A stretch of DNA of 64,000 nucleotides from WLMZ01 sp963732585 (GCA_963732585.1 CAVSZY010000004.1:558001-622000), one strand, 5' to 3'; positions 25,451-34,859 are shown, counted from the first letter of the stretch. The notes: generated by a model from the letters alone, not told the origin. Translations and numbers: made by a program.

Positions 25451-26325
25451 TGCGCCCGATCATGCTCTTCGGTGCAGGCATTGGAGCCGGGCTGTTTCTC
25501 ATCGTCCGGTCCCTGATGGCCACGTCTCAGAGCTTGGCTGCCCAACTCGGCCAGCTCGATCGGGTCGGTTTGAGCGTTGCCGATCAGCGGCTCGATCAGG
25601 GTGGACGCCGCGCCCAGTTTGGCCGCCTGCTCAGCGGTCGGCTCGGACAGCGCGTCGAGCGCGATCTCGCCGTTCTGGAACTCGATGCTGCCGGCTTTGC
25701 AGCGAAGAAGCTGATCTCGGCGGTGAGCTTCGCCGTCGTCGGTGTACTGCTCGCCGTCGTCTTCGGCGCTGCCAAGGTCGGCCTGCCCGGTGCGGCGTTG
25801 TCGATGCTTGTCGTCATTGCCGGGGCGCTCGGGTTCGTGCTCCCCGACGAACAAATCCGCCGCCGGGCGGCATTGCGCCGAGACAGTTTCACGCAGGCGC
25901 TGTCCAGCTACCTCGACCTGGTCAACGTCCTGCTCGCTGGTGGCGCTGGGATCGAGACGGCCTTAGAGGCGGCCGCCGAGGCCGGCGACGGCTGGGCCTT
26001 CGCCACCATCCGTCGGTCGCTGCTGCGCTCGCGCACCATGCGTCAAACGCCGTGGGCCTCATTTGAGGAACTGGCTGACACGATCGGCGTCGCCGAACTC
26101 GGCGAGGTGGCAGCCAGCGTTCGCCTCGCTGGCGAACATGGCGCCCGGATCAAGAGTTCGCTGACTGCCAAGGCGAGCGCGTTGCGCGCCAGGCAGATGG
26201 CAGAGATCGAAGCGAAAGCACAGTCGGCGACCGAACGCATGGGACTCCCCACGGTCGTGCTGTTCCTCGGCTTCATGGTGTTGCTCGGCTATCCGGCCAT
26301 GCAGCAAATCGTCCGTGGTTTGTAA
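25450..26325 (+). CDS. tadC: Type II secretion F-like protein, TadC-like
   Basis: The 291-residue partner of TadB: an N-terminal helix (IMLFGAGIGAGLFLIVRSL), a pair of central helices (FAVVGVLLAVVFGAAKVGLP, LVVIAGALGFVLP), a T2SSF-like region (SFTQALSSYLDLVNVLLAGG, AEIEAKAQSATERMGLPTVV) and a terminal helix. The LDLVNVLLAGGAGIETAL and AATxRMGLP-like positions are those conserved in TadC. It is translationally coupled to tadB. The flp-like pilin gene follows after 27 bases. Confidence 0.85.
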   Translation: MRPIMLFGAGIGAGLFLIVRSLMATSQSLAAQLGQLDRVGLSVADQRLDQGGRRAQFGRLLSGRLGQRVERDLAVLELDAAGFAAKKLISAVSFAVVGVLLAVVFGAAKVGLPGAALSMLVVIAGALGFVLPDEQIRRRAALRRDSFTQALSSYLDLVNVLLAGGAGIETALEAAAEAGDGWAFATIRRSLLRSRTMRQTPWASFEELADTIGVAELGEVAASVRLAGEHGARIKSSLTAKASALRARQMAEIEAKAQSATERMGLPTVVLFLGFMVLLGYPAMQQIVRGL

Positions 26326-26352
26326 GCGGACAACAGAGAAACGGAGAATCCC

Positions 26353-26547
26353 ATGTCACACCTCAGCTTGGTTGGCGAGTACCTGCACATTCGTCTCGAC
26401 GCGGCGCGCGAGAGCGACCGTGAGCGCGGCGAAGTAAGCGCAACCACCGTCGTGCTCGCGGCCGCGTTGATCGCCCTGGCCATCGGTGTCGGCGCGATCA
26501 TCACTCAGAAGGTCACCGGCAAGGCCAACAGCCTCGATCTCGGCTGA
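26353..26547 (+). CDS. Flp-like pilin subunit
   Basis: A 64-residue pre-pilin candidate: a leader of about 25 residues ending in DRERGEVSATTVV, then a single hydrophobic helix (VLAAALIALAIGVGAII) and a short polar tail. Flp pilins have a Gly followed by Glu at or near the processing site and a helix like this; the G-E pair here fits cleavage by a TadV/CpaA-type peptidase, which is not in the window. GGAGAA precedes ATG 26353 closely. It would be the fibre-forming subunit of the Tad pilus encoded by the surrounding genes. Confidence 0.75.
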   Translation: MSHLSLVGEYLHIRLDAARESDRERGEVSATTVVLAAALIALAIGVGAIITQKVTGKANSLDLG

Positions 26548-26551
26548 GACC

Positions 26552-26953
26552 ATGCACACGTGCCGCCCGATAGTCCGCTCTCGCGATGATCGCGGGGAAG
26601 CCATTGCTCAGCTGGTGATCTTGACGCCGGTGCTGATCCTGATGGTCTTTCTGGCGATTCAAGCCGCGCTCTACTTCCACGCCTCGAACGTGGCTGCCGC
26701 CGCGGCGGCCAGCGGGGCGTCGGCGGCATCTGGTTATCAGGCGTCGGCGGGTGCGGGTACGGCTGCTGTCTATGAAACGCTGGCCGACCTCGGTGGTGAC
26801 CTGCGCGGGGCACCGTCGGTGGCGATGGACGGCGAACGGGTTGCCGTCACCGTGACGATTGAGGTCACGCGGATCGTGCCCTTCTTCCCCGAGTCAGTAC
26901 AACGCCGGGCCACCGAGGCTCGCGAGGTCTTCATCGGCGAGGAGGAGCGATGA
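26552..26953 (+). CDS. TadE-like pseudopilin
   Basis: A 133-residue protein with the TadE-type N-terminus: a short basic leader followed by DRGEAIAQLVILTPVLILMV, one membrane helix, and a small exterior domain of beta-rich sequence (ERVAVTVTIEVTRIVPFF). TadE/TadF proteins are minor pseudopilins of the Tad system. ATG 26552 comes five bases after the flp stop, and its stop overlaps the next gene's ATG (ATGA), so the minor-pilin genes are made together. Confidence 0.78.
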   Translation: MHTCRPIVRSRDDRGEAIAQLVILTPVLILMVFLAIQAALYFHASNVAAAAAASGASAASGYQASAGAGTAAVYETLADLGGDLRGAPSVAMDGERVAVTVTIEVTRIVPFFPESVQRRATEAREVFIGEEER

Positions 26954-27375
26954 GCCGCATCGTCAAGGCCAACAACGACGACCGCGGTTCGGCGGCCGTC
27001 GAGATGGTGTTGCTGGCACCCGTGCTGATGCTGGTCACGCTGTTTATCGTGTTCCTCGGCCGTTCTGGTGGGGCGCTGGAACAGGTGCGTCACGCGGCAG
27101 GTGTCGCTGCTCGCAGCGCATCCATCGCAGAGCGCAACAGCATGCAGGGGGTCGCCGCCGCCGCGGCGGCAGACGACCTGCGCGCTAACGGGGTCAACTG
27201 TGCCTCGGTGTCGACGACGGCGGCGCTGAGCACCGTGCAACGCCTCTCCACCGTCACGGTGACCGTCACCTGCACGATCAACACCGACGGCCTCGGCGCC
27301 TTAGGGGTTGGCCAGCGGTCGGTGTCGGCCTCGTCGACGGAAGTCGTCGACTACTACCTCGGAGGTGACCAATGA
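26950..27375 (+). CDS. TadE/TadF-like pseudopilin
   Basis: A 141-residue second TadE-type protein: leader ending DDRGSAAVEMVLLAPVLMLV with the conserved Glu at the helix start (SAAVE), a membrane helix, then an exterior part with two Cys (NGVNCAS and VTVTCTINT) that may form a disulfide. The G-S-A-A-V-E processing region is closer to the TadE consensus than in the preceding gene. It overlaps both neighbours by four bases. Confidence 0.8.
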   Translation: MSRIVKANNDDRGSAAVEMVLLAPVLMLVTLFIVFLGRSGGALEQVRHAAGVAARSASIAERNSMQGVAAAAAADDLRANGVNCASVSTTAALSTVQRLSTVTVTVTCTINTDGLGALGVGQRSVSASSTEVVDYYLGGDQ

Positions 27376-27785
27376 GCGCTCGTCGCCGTTCGCGTCGGCC
27401 GCACCGTTCGCAGACGGGCTCGATCAGTGGCTTCGTCGCCGTCATCATGGTCGCGCTGTTTGCCTTTGCTGGATTGGTCATCGACGGTTCGCGGCTGGTT
27501 GCTGGCAAGGTCAGTGCCGCAGATCACGCCGGTAACGCGGCCCGCGTCGGCGCGCAGGAAGTGCTGTTGCTGCGCGACGGACGCATCGGCTTGGACGCTG
27601 CCAAAGCATCAGCCGCGGCGCACAACTATCTCGCCAGCCAGGGTCTCAACGGGGTTGTCTCGGCATCTACCGCAGGGATCACCGTCACCGTTTCCGACGT
27701 CGTGGCGATGACGATGCTCGGTTTGGTCGGTGTTGGTTCGAAGTCTGTTTCTGCGTCTCGCAGTGCACAACCGGTGAATGAGTGA
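27372..27785 (+). CDS. TadG-like pilus-assembly membrane protein (short form)
   Basis: A 137-residue protein with a basic leader, QTGSISGFVAVIMVALFAFA as the membrane start, then GLVIDGSRLVAGKVSAADHA, which matches the N-terminal (Tad_G-like) module of TadG with its conserved D-G-S-R-L region. Full TadG proteins carry a von Willebrand domain after this; here the protein stops after a short exterior part, as in many actinobacterial Tad loci. Overlaps at both ends show co-translation with the pseudopilins and the following large gene. Confidence 0.75.
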   Translation: MSARRRSRRPHRSQTGSISGFVAVIMVALFAFAGLVIDGSRLVAGKVSAADHAGNAARVGAQEVLLLRDGRIGLDAAKASAAAHNYLASQGLNGVVSASTAGITVTVSDVVAMTMLGLVGVGSKSVSASRSAQPVNE

Positions 27786-27796
27786 GGGAATCGAAG

Positions 27797-30700
27797 ATGT
27801 CTCGTATCGTCCGTGGATTGACCGCCTTCGGCGTGTTGCTGACCAGCCTGATCGGCATCCCTGTGTTGCTGACGCGCTTCGTCGGCAATCCGCTGCCAAC
27901 CGAGTTCGTCGGGCCGACCACCATCTGGCAAGCGCTGCAACAGGCTGAAATCGCCGATAGCACCGTCATCAAAGCGCTGGCCCTGATCGTCTGGGTCGCC
28001 TGGCTGCGCTTGGTGGTCTCGGTCCTCATCGAACTGGCGGCACGCGTCCGCTGCCTGCCGACGCCAGAAATCTCCGCTCTCGGCGGCTCGCAACGGTGGG
28101 CCGCGCAGCTCGTCGCTTCGATCGCCTTGCTGAGCCCGATGTCGCACGTCGCCGCGGCGAGTGCGGGCGCCATGCCGCTGGCCTCGATCGATGCCGCGCT
28201 GCTGGTGGCCGAGCCGTTCAGCGACCATCTGGCGATGTCCGAATCGGATGGCAGCACTGTTGAGGCATTCGGCGGATGGCGGTCATTTGCCGAGCACTCC
28301 ATGAGCGACCGGCTTCAAACCGGAAGCGATGGGCGGGTGCATCGGGTACAGAAATACGAGAGCTTCTGGTCGATTGCCGAAAGCACGCTCGGCGATGGTT
28401 CTCGCTGGACCGAAATCGTCGCCGCTAACGCCGGGCGAGAGGTCTCTCCTGGGGTGATCTTCGACGGCACCCCGGCCCGATTGCTCCCTGGTTGGGAATT
28501 GTTGATTCCCGGCGGCGGTGCCACGACGGTGTCAACACATGGGCCCGTCGTTGAAGTACTCGCAGGAGATTCTCTGAGCTCGCTGGCGTCAACGCACCTC
28601 GGCGATGAGAACTCGTGGCCGCAGATTTGGGAAGCGAATCAGGGTCGCATCATCGACGGACAACGATTTAGCGACCCCAACGAGATCTATCCCGGCTGGG
28701 AGCTGTACGTGCCACTCGAGTCTCAAACCAATTCCGCAGCCGATGCTGCAACGACGCCGCCGGTGCCGGCGGTTGCGCCGCCGCTCGGGGATCCTTCCGA
28801 GATGGTCATCATCGTCGACGTCGAGTCGACTCCAGCCTCGGTCGCCACTCCGGATCTGATCACTACTGCGGATCTGATCACTACTGCGGATCTGATCACT
28901 ACTTCGGATCTGACAACCGAACCGGCACCTGTGAACACCGAGGCACCGAGGCCGACGGCACCCCCGGTCGCTGTTGACGCGCCTGAGGCGACGCTGTTGC
29001 ATCTGCCGCTGTCACCGATCGCCGCAGCCTCGACGTCCGTGTCGGCGCCATCTGCAGCGCCAGCCGTCGAGGCGACCACCGCACAACGCCAGACCGCCAG
29101 CAATCGCCCGCTTGGACTCGGGGCAGCAGCACTTATTTCCTGCGGCGTGCTCGGCACGGTGTCGGCCAGGCGCCGTCAACAACTGCGTCGGGCACGCATC
29201 GGTTCGCGTCTGGCGCCGCCGAGCGCCGAAGCAGCCAACGCCGAGGCGTTGTTGCGCACGTTGGAAAGCGACGAACGTATCGTTCGACTGGATATCGCCG
29301 TGCGCGCCGCCGCCAGCGAATTAGTTCGCCTCAGTCAGCCCGTGGCTATCCGCGCCGCGTTGGTTGACCAACAGGGTGCCATCGAGTTGCTCCTGACCGC
29401 GACCACACCGCAGGCCCCGGCTCCGTGGCAGGCAATCGACGACGACCGCTGGCTGTTGTCGGCTGCGATCGACGTCGCCGAACTTGCCCATCTTTCGCGC
29501 AAGGTCAACCAACCGTGCCCGGCGCTGGTCCACCTTGGCGTGGTAAACGAGCACGACCACAGTGCGATCGGTCGCGGCCTGGGATCGGACGCCGATCTCT
29601 TCGTCGATCTTGAGGCACTCGGATTGTTGACCGTCGACGCCGCGCAGCAGGACGCGACGAACGTGGTGCGCGCTCTGGCCACCTCGTTGATGGTCTCCCC
29701 GATGGCCGAGATCGCCCAGGTCATCATCTGCGGGCTCGACGACACTCACCTTGGTCAGCGGTTGGTGCAGTCGGCACCGAGCCTCGACATCGCCCTCGAC
29801 CTCGCGGCCAGCGCGCTCGGCAGCACCGCGGCAGCGACTGGCAGCGGCGCGACGACGTTCGGGCTGCGTTCCCGCCAGGTCGGCGGCGAAGCGTGGGAAC
29901 CGGCAATCGTGCTCTCCGGCGGGCAACCCAACGGTGACGGCTTCCTCGACCAGGACCTCATCGGTTTGACCCGACACGCGGGGCGCGGGTTGGCGATCGT
30001 CATCGATCGCGCTGTTGACGGAGCCACGTGGTGCCTGCAGCAGCAGTCGGATGGGTGGATGCTCAATCCCCTCGGACTACGAGTGTCGCCTGTGGGCGTC
30101 AGCGCCGATGACGTTGCTTCGCTGACGGCACTCGTCTCTGAGGCCGATTCGTCGGTGCTCAGTCCCGTCTCGGTGATCGGGCGCAGCGCTCTGCCCACGA
30201 CAGACGACAATCCCGAAGCTGTCAACCCCTGGATCGAACCGGAGTGGTCACTGATGGTCAGATTGCTCGGGCCGATCGATGTCGTCAACCGTGAGCAGCA
30301 GGCGGTGGTCTTCGAACGTTCCAAAGCCTTGGAGCTCGTCGTCTGGCTGAGCCAGCATCGAGAAGCGGCGACGCGCATCGGGGCGCGCACCGCGTTGTGG
30401 GAGATGAACGTTCGCGATGCCACCTTCGCCAACGTGGTGAGCGATGCCCGACGGGCGATGGCCCAACGGGTCACGCCGACGGACGGAGCCGAATGGCTCG
30501 CCCGTACCCTCACCGATCAACTGCCGCTTCATTCGGGCGTGATCAGTGATGTCGAGCTGCTGCGCCAGCGTTTCGATCATGCCGCCCGCCAAGGCCATGT
30601 CGAGGCGATGGCGACGCTGGCTCCAGGGTTGGATTTGGTGCGCGACATGCCCTTCGCCGGTTCGAACTATCTGTGGCCCGACGCCGAAGGTCTGACCTCG

Positions 30701-31003
30701 CGGTTCATCTTGTTGGTCACCTCCGCGGCCACGGTGTTGGCCGGGCACTACCTCGCCGCGGGCGACACCGATGGGGTGTTCAGGGCTACCGGACAGGGCT
30801 TGAAAGTGCTCGCCGGCCACGAGGAATTGATCGCCTTGCGGATGCGCGCGCATGCCCGCGGTGGCGACCTCGCCGGCGTTCGTTGCGAATGGGAGTCGTA
30901 CGAACGAGCGCTAACAGCTGACGCCTGGAGCGATTGCGAACCGTCGAACAAGTTAGTGGCCTTGCGCCGCGAGCTGCTGTCGCCGGCGCTGTTGCGGGCT
31001 TAG
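27797..31003 (+). CDS. Large membrane protein with LysM repeats and a C-terminal BTAD regulator domain
   Basis: About 1068 residues from ATG 27797 (AGGGAA just upstream; GTG 27782 overlaps the previous stop). Order: two or three N-terminal helices (FGVLLTSLIGIPVLL, IVWVAWLRLVVSVLIEL), two LysM-like modules (VHRVQKYESFWSIAESTLGD; VVEVLAGDSLSSLASTHLGD), a Thr/Pro-rich stretch with a DLITTA tandem repeat, one more helix (LGAAALISCGVLGTV), a long cytoplasmic region, and at the C-terminus a winged-helix-like part (VRLLGPIDVVNREQQAVVFE) followed by a BTAD domain as in SARP/AfsR regulators. It closes the Tad locus. A role linking wall state to pilus control is speculative. Confidence 0.8.
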   Translation: MSRIVRGLTAFGVLLTSLIGIPVLLTRFVGNPLPTEFVGPTTIWQALQQAEIADSTVIKALALIVWVAWLRLVVSVLIELAARVRCLPTPEISALGGSQRWAAQLVASIALLSPMSHVAAASAGAMPLASIDAALLVAEPFSDHLAMSESDGSTVEAFGGWRSFAEHSMSDRLQTGSDGRVHRVQKYESFWSIAESTLGDGSRWTEIVAANAGREVSPGVIFDGTPARLLPGWELLIPGGGATTVSTHGPVVEVLAGDSLSSLASTHLGDENSWPQIWEANQGRIIDGQRFSDPNEIYPGWELYVPLESQTNSAADAATTPPVPAVAPPLGDPSEMVIIVDVESTPASVATPDLITTADLITTADLITTSDLTTEPAPVNTEAPRPTAPPVAVDAPEATLLHLPLSPIAAASTSVSAPSAAPAVEATTAQRQTASNRPLGLGAAALISCGVLGTVSARRRQQLRRARIGSRLAPPSAEAANAEALLRTLESDERIVRLDIAVRAAASELVRLSQPVAIRAALVDQQGAIELLLTATTPQAPAPWQAIDDDRWLLSAAIDVAELAHLSRKVNQPCPALVHLGVVNEHDHSAIGRGLGSDADLFVDLEALGLLTVDAAQQDATNVVRALATSLMVSPMAEIAQVIICGLDDTHLGQRLVQSAPSLDIALDLAASALGSTAAATGSGATTFGLRSRQVGGEAWEPAIVLSGGQPNGDGFLDQDLIGLTRHAGRGLAIVIDRAVDGATWCLQQQSDGWMLNPLGLRVSPVGVSADDVASLTALVSEADSSVLSPVSVIGRSALPTTDDNPEAVNPWIEPEWSLMVRLLGPIDVVNREQQAVVFERSKALELVVWLSQHREAATRIGARTALWEMNVRDATFANVVSDARRAMAQRVTPTDGAEWLARTLTDQLPLHSGVISDVELLRQRFDHAARQGHVEAMATLAPGLDLVRDMPFAGSNYLWPDAEGLTSRFILLVTSAATVLAGHYLAAGDTDGVFRATGQGLKVLAGHEELIALRMRAHARGGDLAGVRCEWESYERALTADAWSDCEPSNKLVALRRELLSPALLRA
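28853..28914 (+). repeat. 18-bp tandem repeat encoding DLITTA
   Basis: Three consecutive 18-bp units begin at 28853, 28871 and 28889; the first two are identical (GATCTGATCACTACTGCG), the third differs at one base, and a partial fourth follows at 28907. It is in frame and encodes repeats of DLITTA in the exposed linker of the LysM-BTAD protein. Unit number could vary between strains without breaking the frame. Confidence 0.9.
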
Positions 31004-32073
31004 TTGTATTGCTCCATGATCGAGGCCTCGACGACGCGGGCTAGCGTTTCTTTGACGTCCATTGCCTGACGGGTGCTGACCCCGGGCACCTCGGCGAGCT
31101 CTTTGATCGAGGCGCGCTGCAGTTTGCTGAGGCCGCCAAGATGCTGAACGATGGCCCGAGCGGTGTCGGTGGGCAGTCGCGGGACTCGGGCTAACAGGCG
31201 CAGGCCACGTGCGCCGAACGCCTCGTCGAGGTCGTGGCGTGCATCGCCGGCCCCGAGGGCCGCGGCACAACGCCGCACGTCGACAAGTTCGTCGTCGACG
31301 AGAGCGGCCATCGTCTGATGCACCTCGGCAACGGTGATGCCGTCGGCGACATAGTCCTCGATGACGAGGTCGATCTCGTTGTCGATCTCACCGTGGAGCT
31401 CGTCGAGTTGCAGGCGCAACAGGCGGGCGTCGACACCGAGTTCGACAATCATGGTTTCGAGCTCGTCGGCGATACGTAAGACCATCTCGCCTCTTTGCAC
31501 GACGGAGGCGACGTCGCGAATAGTGACGACATCTTCAACCTCAACGGAGGTGAGGTCGGCCATAGCGTCGACGAGGCGCAGTTTGTAGCGTTCGAGCGTC
31601 TGCAGTGCCTGATTGGCCCGATCGAGCAGCCGACCAACTTCTTGCAGTTGGTGTTTATGCCCGCCGAAGTAGACGTTGATGACGCTCATCTCTTCGCTGA
31701 CACTGACGACGGGAGCGAGAATCGAGCGGGCCACTCGCTCGGCGGTGCGGTGCCGGGTGCCGGTTTCAGCGGTGGGCACGTTGGCGTCGGGCACGAGGTG
31801 GACGTTGGCTCGGGCGATGCGCTGACAATCCCGAGAGAGAATGATCGCACCATCCATTTTGGCCAGTTCGCTCAACCGTTGCGGGGTGAACGGAGCGTCG
31901 ATGGTGAAGCCGCCGGAGCACAGCTCGAGTGCCCGTGGTTCATCAGACAACACGAGCAATGCGCCCATCTTTGCTCGCACGATGCGTTCGAGCCCGTCAC
32001 GAAGCGGAGTACCGGGAGCCACCATGCTCAATGGTTGGAGAATCGCATCGTTGGTGCGGTGCTTCAAGCCCAT
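31000..32073 (-). CDS. disA: DNA integrity scanning diadenylate cyclase DisA
   Basis: DisA makes cyclic di-AMP from two ATP and stalls at recombination intermediates. The 357-residue protein has the DAC catalytic motifs KMDGAIILS (DGA) and ETGTRHRTAERVA (RHR), a central helical region and a C-terminal HhH domain (IVQHLGGLSKLQRASIKELA, EVPGVSTRQAMDVKETL). It follows radA with four bases between them, a conserved pairing; RadA is known to regulate DisA in Bacillus. Its end overlaps the convergent LysM-BTAD gene by four bases. Confidence 0.97.
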   Translation of the reverse strand: MGLKHRTNDAILQPLSMVAPGTPLRDGLERIVRAKMGALLVLSDEPRALELCSGGFTIDAPFTPQRLSELAKMDGAIILSRDCQRIARANVHLVPDANVPTAETGTRHRTAERVARSILAPVVSVSEEMSVINVYFGGHKHQLQEVGRLLDRANQALQTLERYKLRLVDAMADLTSVEVEDVVTIRDVASVVQRGEMVLRIADELETMIVELGVDARLLRLQLDELHGEIDNEIDLVIEDYVADGITVAEVHQTMAALVDDELVDVRRCAAALGAGDARHDLDEAFGARGLRLLARVPRLPTDTARAIVQHLGGLSKLQRASIKELAEVPGVSTRQAMDVKETLARVVEASIMEQYN

Positions 32074-32077
32074 CGCC

Positions 32078-33466
32078 CTATGCTACGGCTGCGACTCCCA
32101 CTTCTCCGATGAGGCCCGCGGCGCGCAGTGCTTCAGCGATTGTGCCGACGCGAATGAGGGTCAGTCCGGCGGGACCGTCGGGTGAGGAGATGGGCACGAT
32201 TGCCCGCGTGAAGCCGAGGCGTGTGGCCTCGCTGAGACGGCGGTTCATCTGGGCGACTTGGCGGATCTCGCCCGCAAGGCCGACCTCGCCGCAGACGACG
32301 ACATCGTTTGGCAGTGGCCTGCCGGACAACGCTGAAGCGATCGCCAGACTGAGACCGAGGTCGACCCCTGGCTCGCTGAGCTTGACCCCGCCGACGATCG
32401 AGGCGAAGACCTCGTTCTCGCCGATAGGCAGGCGGGCGCGACGTTCGAGGACGGCGAGCAGCATTGCCAGGCGAGTGCTATCGAACCCGTGAGCCGAGCG
32501 ACGCGGTGGAACCCCGCTGGCGTGGACCTTGTTGGTCAACGCTTGCACCTCGACCAACAACGGCCGCTGGCCCTCGATGGTAGGAACCACTGCCGAGCCC
32601 GCAACACCGGTACGACGGTCGTTAAGAAACAGCCGTGACGGGTCGGGGACGCCGACGAGGCCCTCTTCAGCCATCTCAAACAAGCCAAGTTCGTTGGTCG
32701 GGCCGAAACGATGTTTCGAGGCTCGCAGCAAGCGCAGCGCATGGTGGCGTTCACCTTCGAACGCCAACACCGTATCGACGAGGTGCTCGAGCACCCGCGG
32801 CCCGGCCAACCCGCCTTCTTTGGTGACGTGGCCGACCAGCACGGTGGTCATGTTGCGACGCTTTGCCAGTTGCACCAGGCGATGCGCGCAACCGCGAACT
32901 TGGACAACCGAGCCCGGTGCCGAGTTGAGTTCCGGATCGGCGACAGTTTGGATGCTGTCGATCACCAGCAGATCGGGTTGCACCTGATCGGCAGCATCGA
33001 GGATGTGGGACAGATTGGTTTCGGCCTGCAGCCACAGATTGGGCGACAGCGCTGACAGCCGTTCGGCGCGCAGCCGAACCTGCGATGCACTCTCTTCCGC
33101 GGACACATACAACGAGGTCCGCGGCCAGAAAGCCAGCAGCTGGAGCAGCAGTGTGCTCTTGCCGATGCCGGGCTCGCCGCCGAGCAGGGTGACCGAGCCC
33201 GGTACCAAGCCGCCACCGAGCACACGATCGAGTTCGTCGAGATGCGTCGTTCGCGGGTGGGTGGTGCTGGCGTCGACATCGGAGATGAGGCACACGGGCG
33301 CCGCAGGAAACAGGGCCAGCCCAGCGGCGAGCGATGTGGTCTGCTCGGCGTTGGCGACCTCTTCAGTCAGCGAATTCCAGGCGCCACACGACACACACCT
33401 ACCCGACCATTTGGAGTGGCTCGCGCCGCATTCCTGACATCGGTGGGTCATCCTTTGTTTGGCCAT
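32078..33466 (-). CDS. radA: DNA repair protein RadA
   Basis: RadA is a RecA-like ATPase promoting branch migration in recombination. The 462-residue protein has the N-terminal four-cysteine zinc motif (CQECGASHSKWSGRCVSCG), Walker A LLGGEPGIGKSTLLLQL, Walker B DLLVIDSIQTV, the RadA-specific KHRFGPTNELGLFEM (KNRFG-type) motif and a C-terminal Lon-protease-like domain (GGVKLSEPGVDLGLSLAIAS). Length and order are standard. It is upstream of disA in the same operon and divergent from the serine-hydrolase gene. Confidence 0.97.
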   Translation of the reverse strand: MAKQRMTHRCQECGASHSKWSGRCVSCGAWNSLTEEVANAEQTTSLAAGLALFPAAPVCLISDVDASTTHPRTTHLDELDRVLGGGLVPGSVTLLGGEPGIGKSTLLLQLLAFWPRTSLYVSAEESASQVRLRAERLSALSPNLWLQAETNLSHILDAADQVQPDLLVIDSIQTVADPELNSAPGSVVQVRGCAHRLVQLAKRRNMTTVLVGHVTKEGGLAGPRVLEHLVDTVLAFEGERHHALRLLRASKHRFGPTNELGLFEMAEEGLVGVPDPSRLFLNDRRTGVAGSAVVPTIEGQRPLLVEVQALTNKVHASGVPPRRSAHGFDSTRLAMLLAVLERRARLPIGENEVFASIVGGVKLSEPGVDLGLSLAIASALSGRPLPNDVVVCGEVGLAGEIRQVAQMNRRLSEATRLGFTRAIVPISSPDGPAGLTLIRVGTIAEALRAAGLIGEVGVAAVA

Positions 33467-33563
33467 AGAGGGACCATACGCGAGGGGTGTCGCAGAGTTT
33501 CCGCAGGCCCGGCAGACGGGCGTGCCGAGGCCTCACTGACCTGCGCCGTTAGAGTCGCTCGAC

Positions 33564-34859
33564 GTGGTGCATCGCAGGTCTTTTCGCAGTTCGCACCGTT
33601 CGTGCCTCGGCCCGTTGCTCGTCGTCGGACTGGTTGGGCTCGGCGCGTGCAGCTCGAGTCGAGCAACGGGTTTTGTCGCCGCGCAGACAACACGCTCGGC
33701 GGCGGTGACCACGACCGCACCAGCGTCGATGACAACCACCACCACGATGGCGACGACGACCACCGTTGTCGCCTCGACAACCTTGCCGACGACGACCTCC
33801 ACTGCGACGCCAACGACGAAACCGACGGAAACGACACTGATCCCCGAGAGCGCCGCAGCGACCACCATCGCACTTGCCCCAGCGATCGTTGCCCCAAGCG
33901 ATCCGTTTGTGCTGCCTGGAATCGATTCGGCCGCCAGCGTTTACCCTCAGCTGGCCGCCACGTACAACGGGCTGCTGGCAGGCAACCTCGCCGTCTCGGT
34001 GTCCGTGCGCCGTGATGGCGTGGCGACCTTTGCGGCGGCCAACGGGCTGACCAACGGCTGGCAAAAGGTCAACTCCGACACGCCGATGGTCGTCGCCAGC
34101 GTCAGCAAGTTGATCACCGCCGCAACCATCGCCCGCTTGGCCAACTCTGGGGCGATCGACCTCGGTGCTCCGGTGCCCTGGGACGTGCTGGGCATCGGTC
34201 ACGATCCCGCATGGAACTCGGTCACCGTGCGAGAGTTGCTCGACCACACCAGTGGCATGGCGGTTGCGCGCAAGAGTTGGCTTGACGACCCAGGCTCGTG
34301 CGCCATTCCGTTAGCGGCGGCGATGGCCCGCCCGCCCGAGGAGTCCCGTGGAAAATGGCACTACTCCAACGGCAACTACTGCGCTCTCGGGCTGCTGGTC
34401 GCAGCGGTGACAGGAGAATCCGTCGACGTGGCCACCCAACGATTGGTCTTCGCTCCAGCGGGGGTCAGCGGTGCACATCTGACGACCAGCCCCGACCTGC
34501 TCGGCGATGGGCCGTACGTCCTCGGAACCCGACGGCTCGATCGGCTCGGCGGGGCCGGGCACTGGATGATCTCGACGGATGACGTCGCCGCCGTTCTGCA
34601 ATCTCTCACTGAAACTGATCGATCGGTGATGACCTTTCCTGGCGTCTTCCGAGATCAGTATGGATGGGGACACACGGGAACCGTCGACGGGGCGAAGGCG
34701 TGCGCCTGGGTGATGGAGGGCGGACGAACGATCGTTGCCGCAACGGTGGCCGGCAATGTGCAATCAAGCGGGGGTGCCGTTTGCGATGCACTGATCCCGG
34801 CTCTGGCTATCGATCTTGGGATATGGGCCGATCGGCCCATTCGCGAGCCGACCGCATAG
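33564..34859 (+). CDS. Beta-lactamase-family serine hydrolase lipoprotein
   Basis: A 431-residue protein with a lipoprotein signal (LVVGLVGLGAC, Cys lipobox near residue 30), a long Thr-rich linker (about 45-90) and a class-C beta-lactamase/D,D-peptidase-like domain. The nucleophile motif is S179-V-S-K182 in VVASVSKLITAATIARL; the second motif is YSN in KWHYSNGNYCALG; the third is probably GHTG in YGWGHTGTVDG. Such proteins cleave D-Ala peptides or esters at the cell surface; resistance to antibiotics cannot be concluded. GTG 33564 is used. Confidence 0.85.
   Translation: MVHRRSFRSSHRSCLGPLLVVGLVGLGACSSSRATGFVAAQTTRSAAVTTTAPASMTTTTTMATTTTVVASTTLPTTTSTATPTTKPTETTLIPESAAATTIALAPAIVAPSDPFVLPGIDSAASVYPQLAATYNGLLAGNLAVSVSVRRDGVATFAAANGLTNGWQKVNSDTPMVVASVSKLITAATIARLANSGAIDLGAPVPWDVLGIGHDPAWNSVTVRELLDHTSGMAVARKSWLDDPGSCAIPLAAAMARPPEESRGKWHYSNGNYCALGLLVAAVTGESVDVATQRLVFAPAGVSGAHLTTSPDLLGDGPYVLGTRRLDRLGGAGHWMISTDDVAAVLQSLTETDRSVMTFPGVFRDQYGWGHTGTVDGAKACAWVMEGGRTIVAATVAGNVQSSGGAVCDALIPALAIDLGIWADRPIREPTA

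Noticed and set aside
28853..28914. CRISPR-like repeat array
   Set aside because: Units are 18 bp, contiguous without spacers and in frame inside a gene; it is a coding tandem repeat. No CRISPR array is seen in the window.
33549..34247. Reverse-strand frame of 232 codons opposite the serine hydrolase
   Set aside because: It mirrors the Thr-rich linker of a well-supported gene and is itself a Gly/Arg-rich string without any domain.
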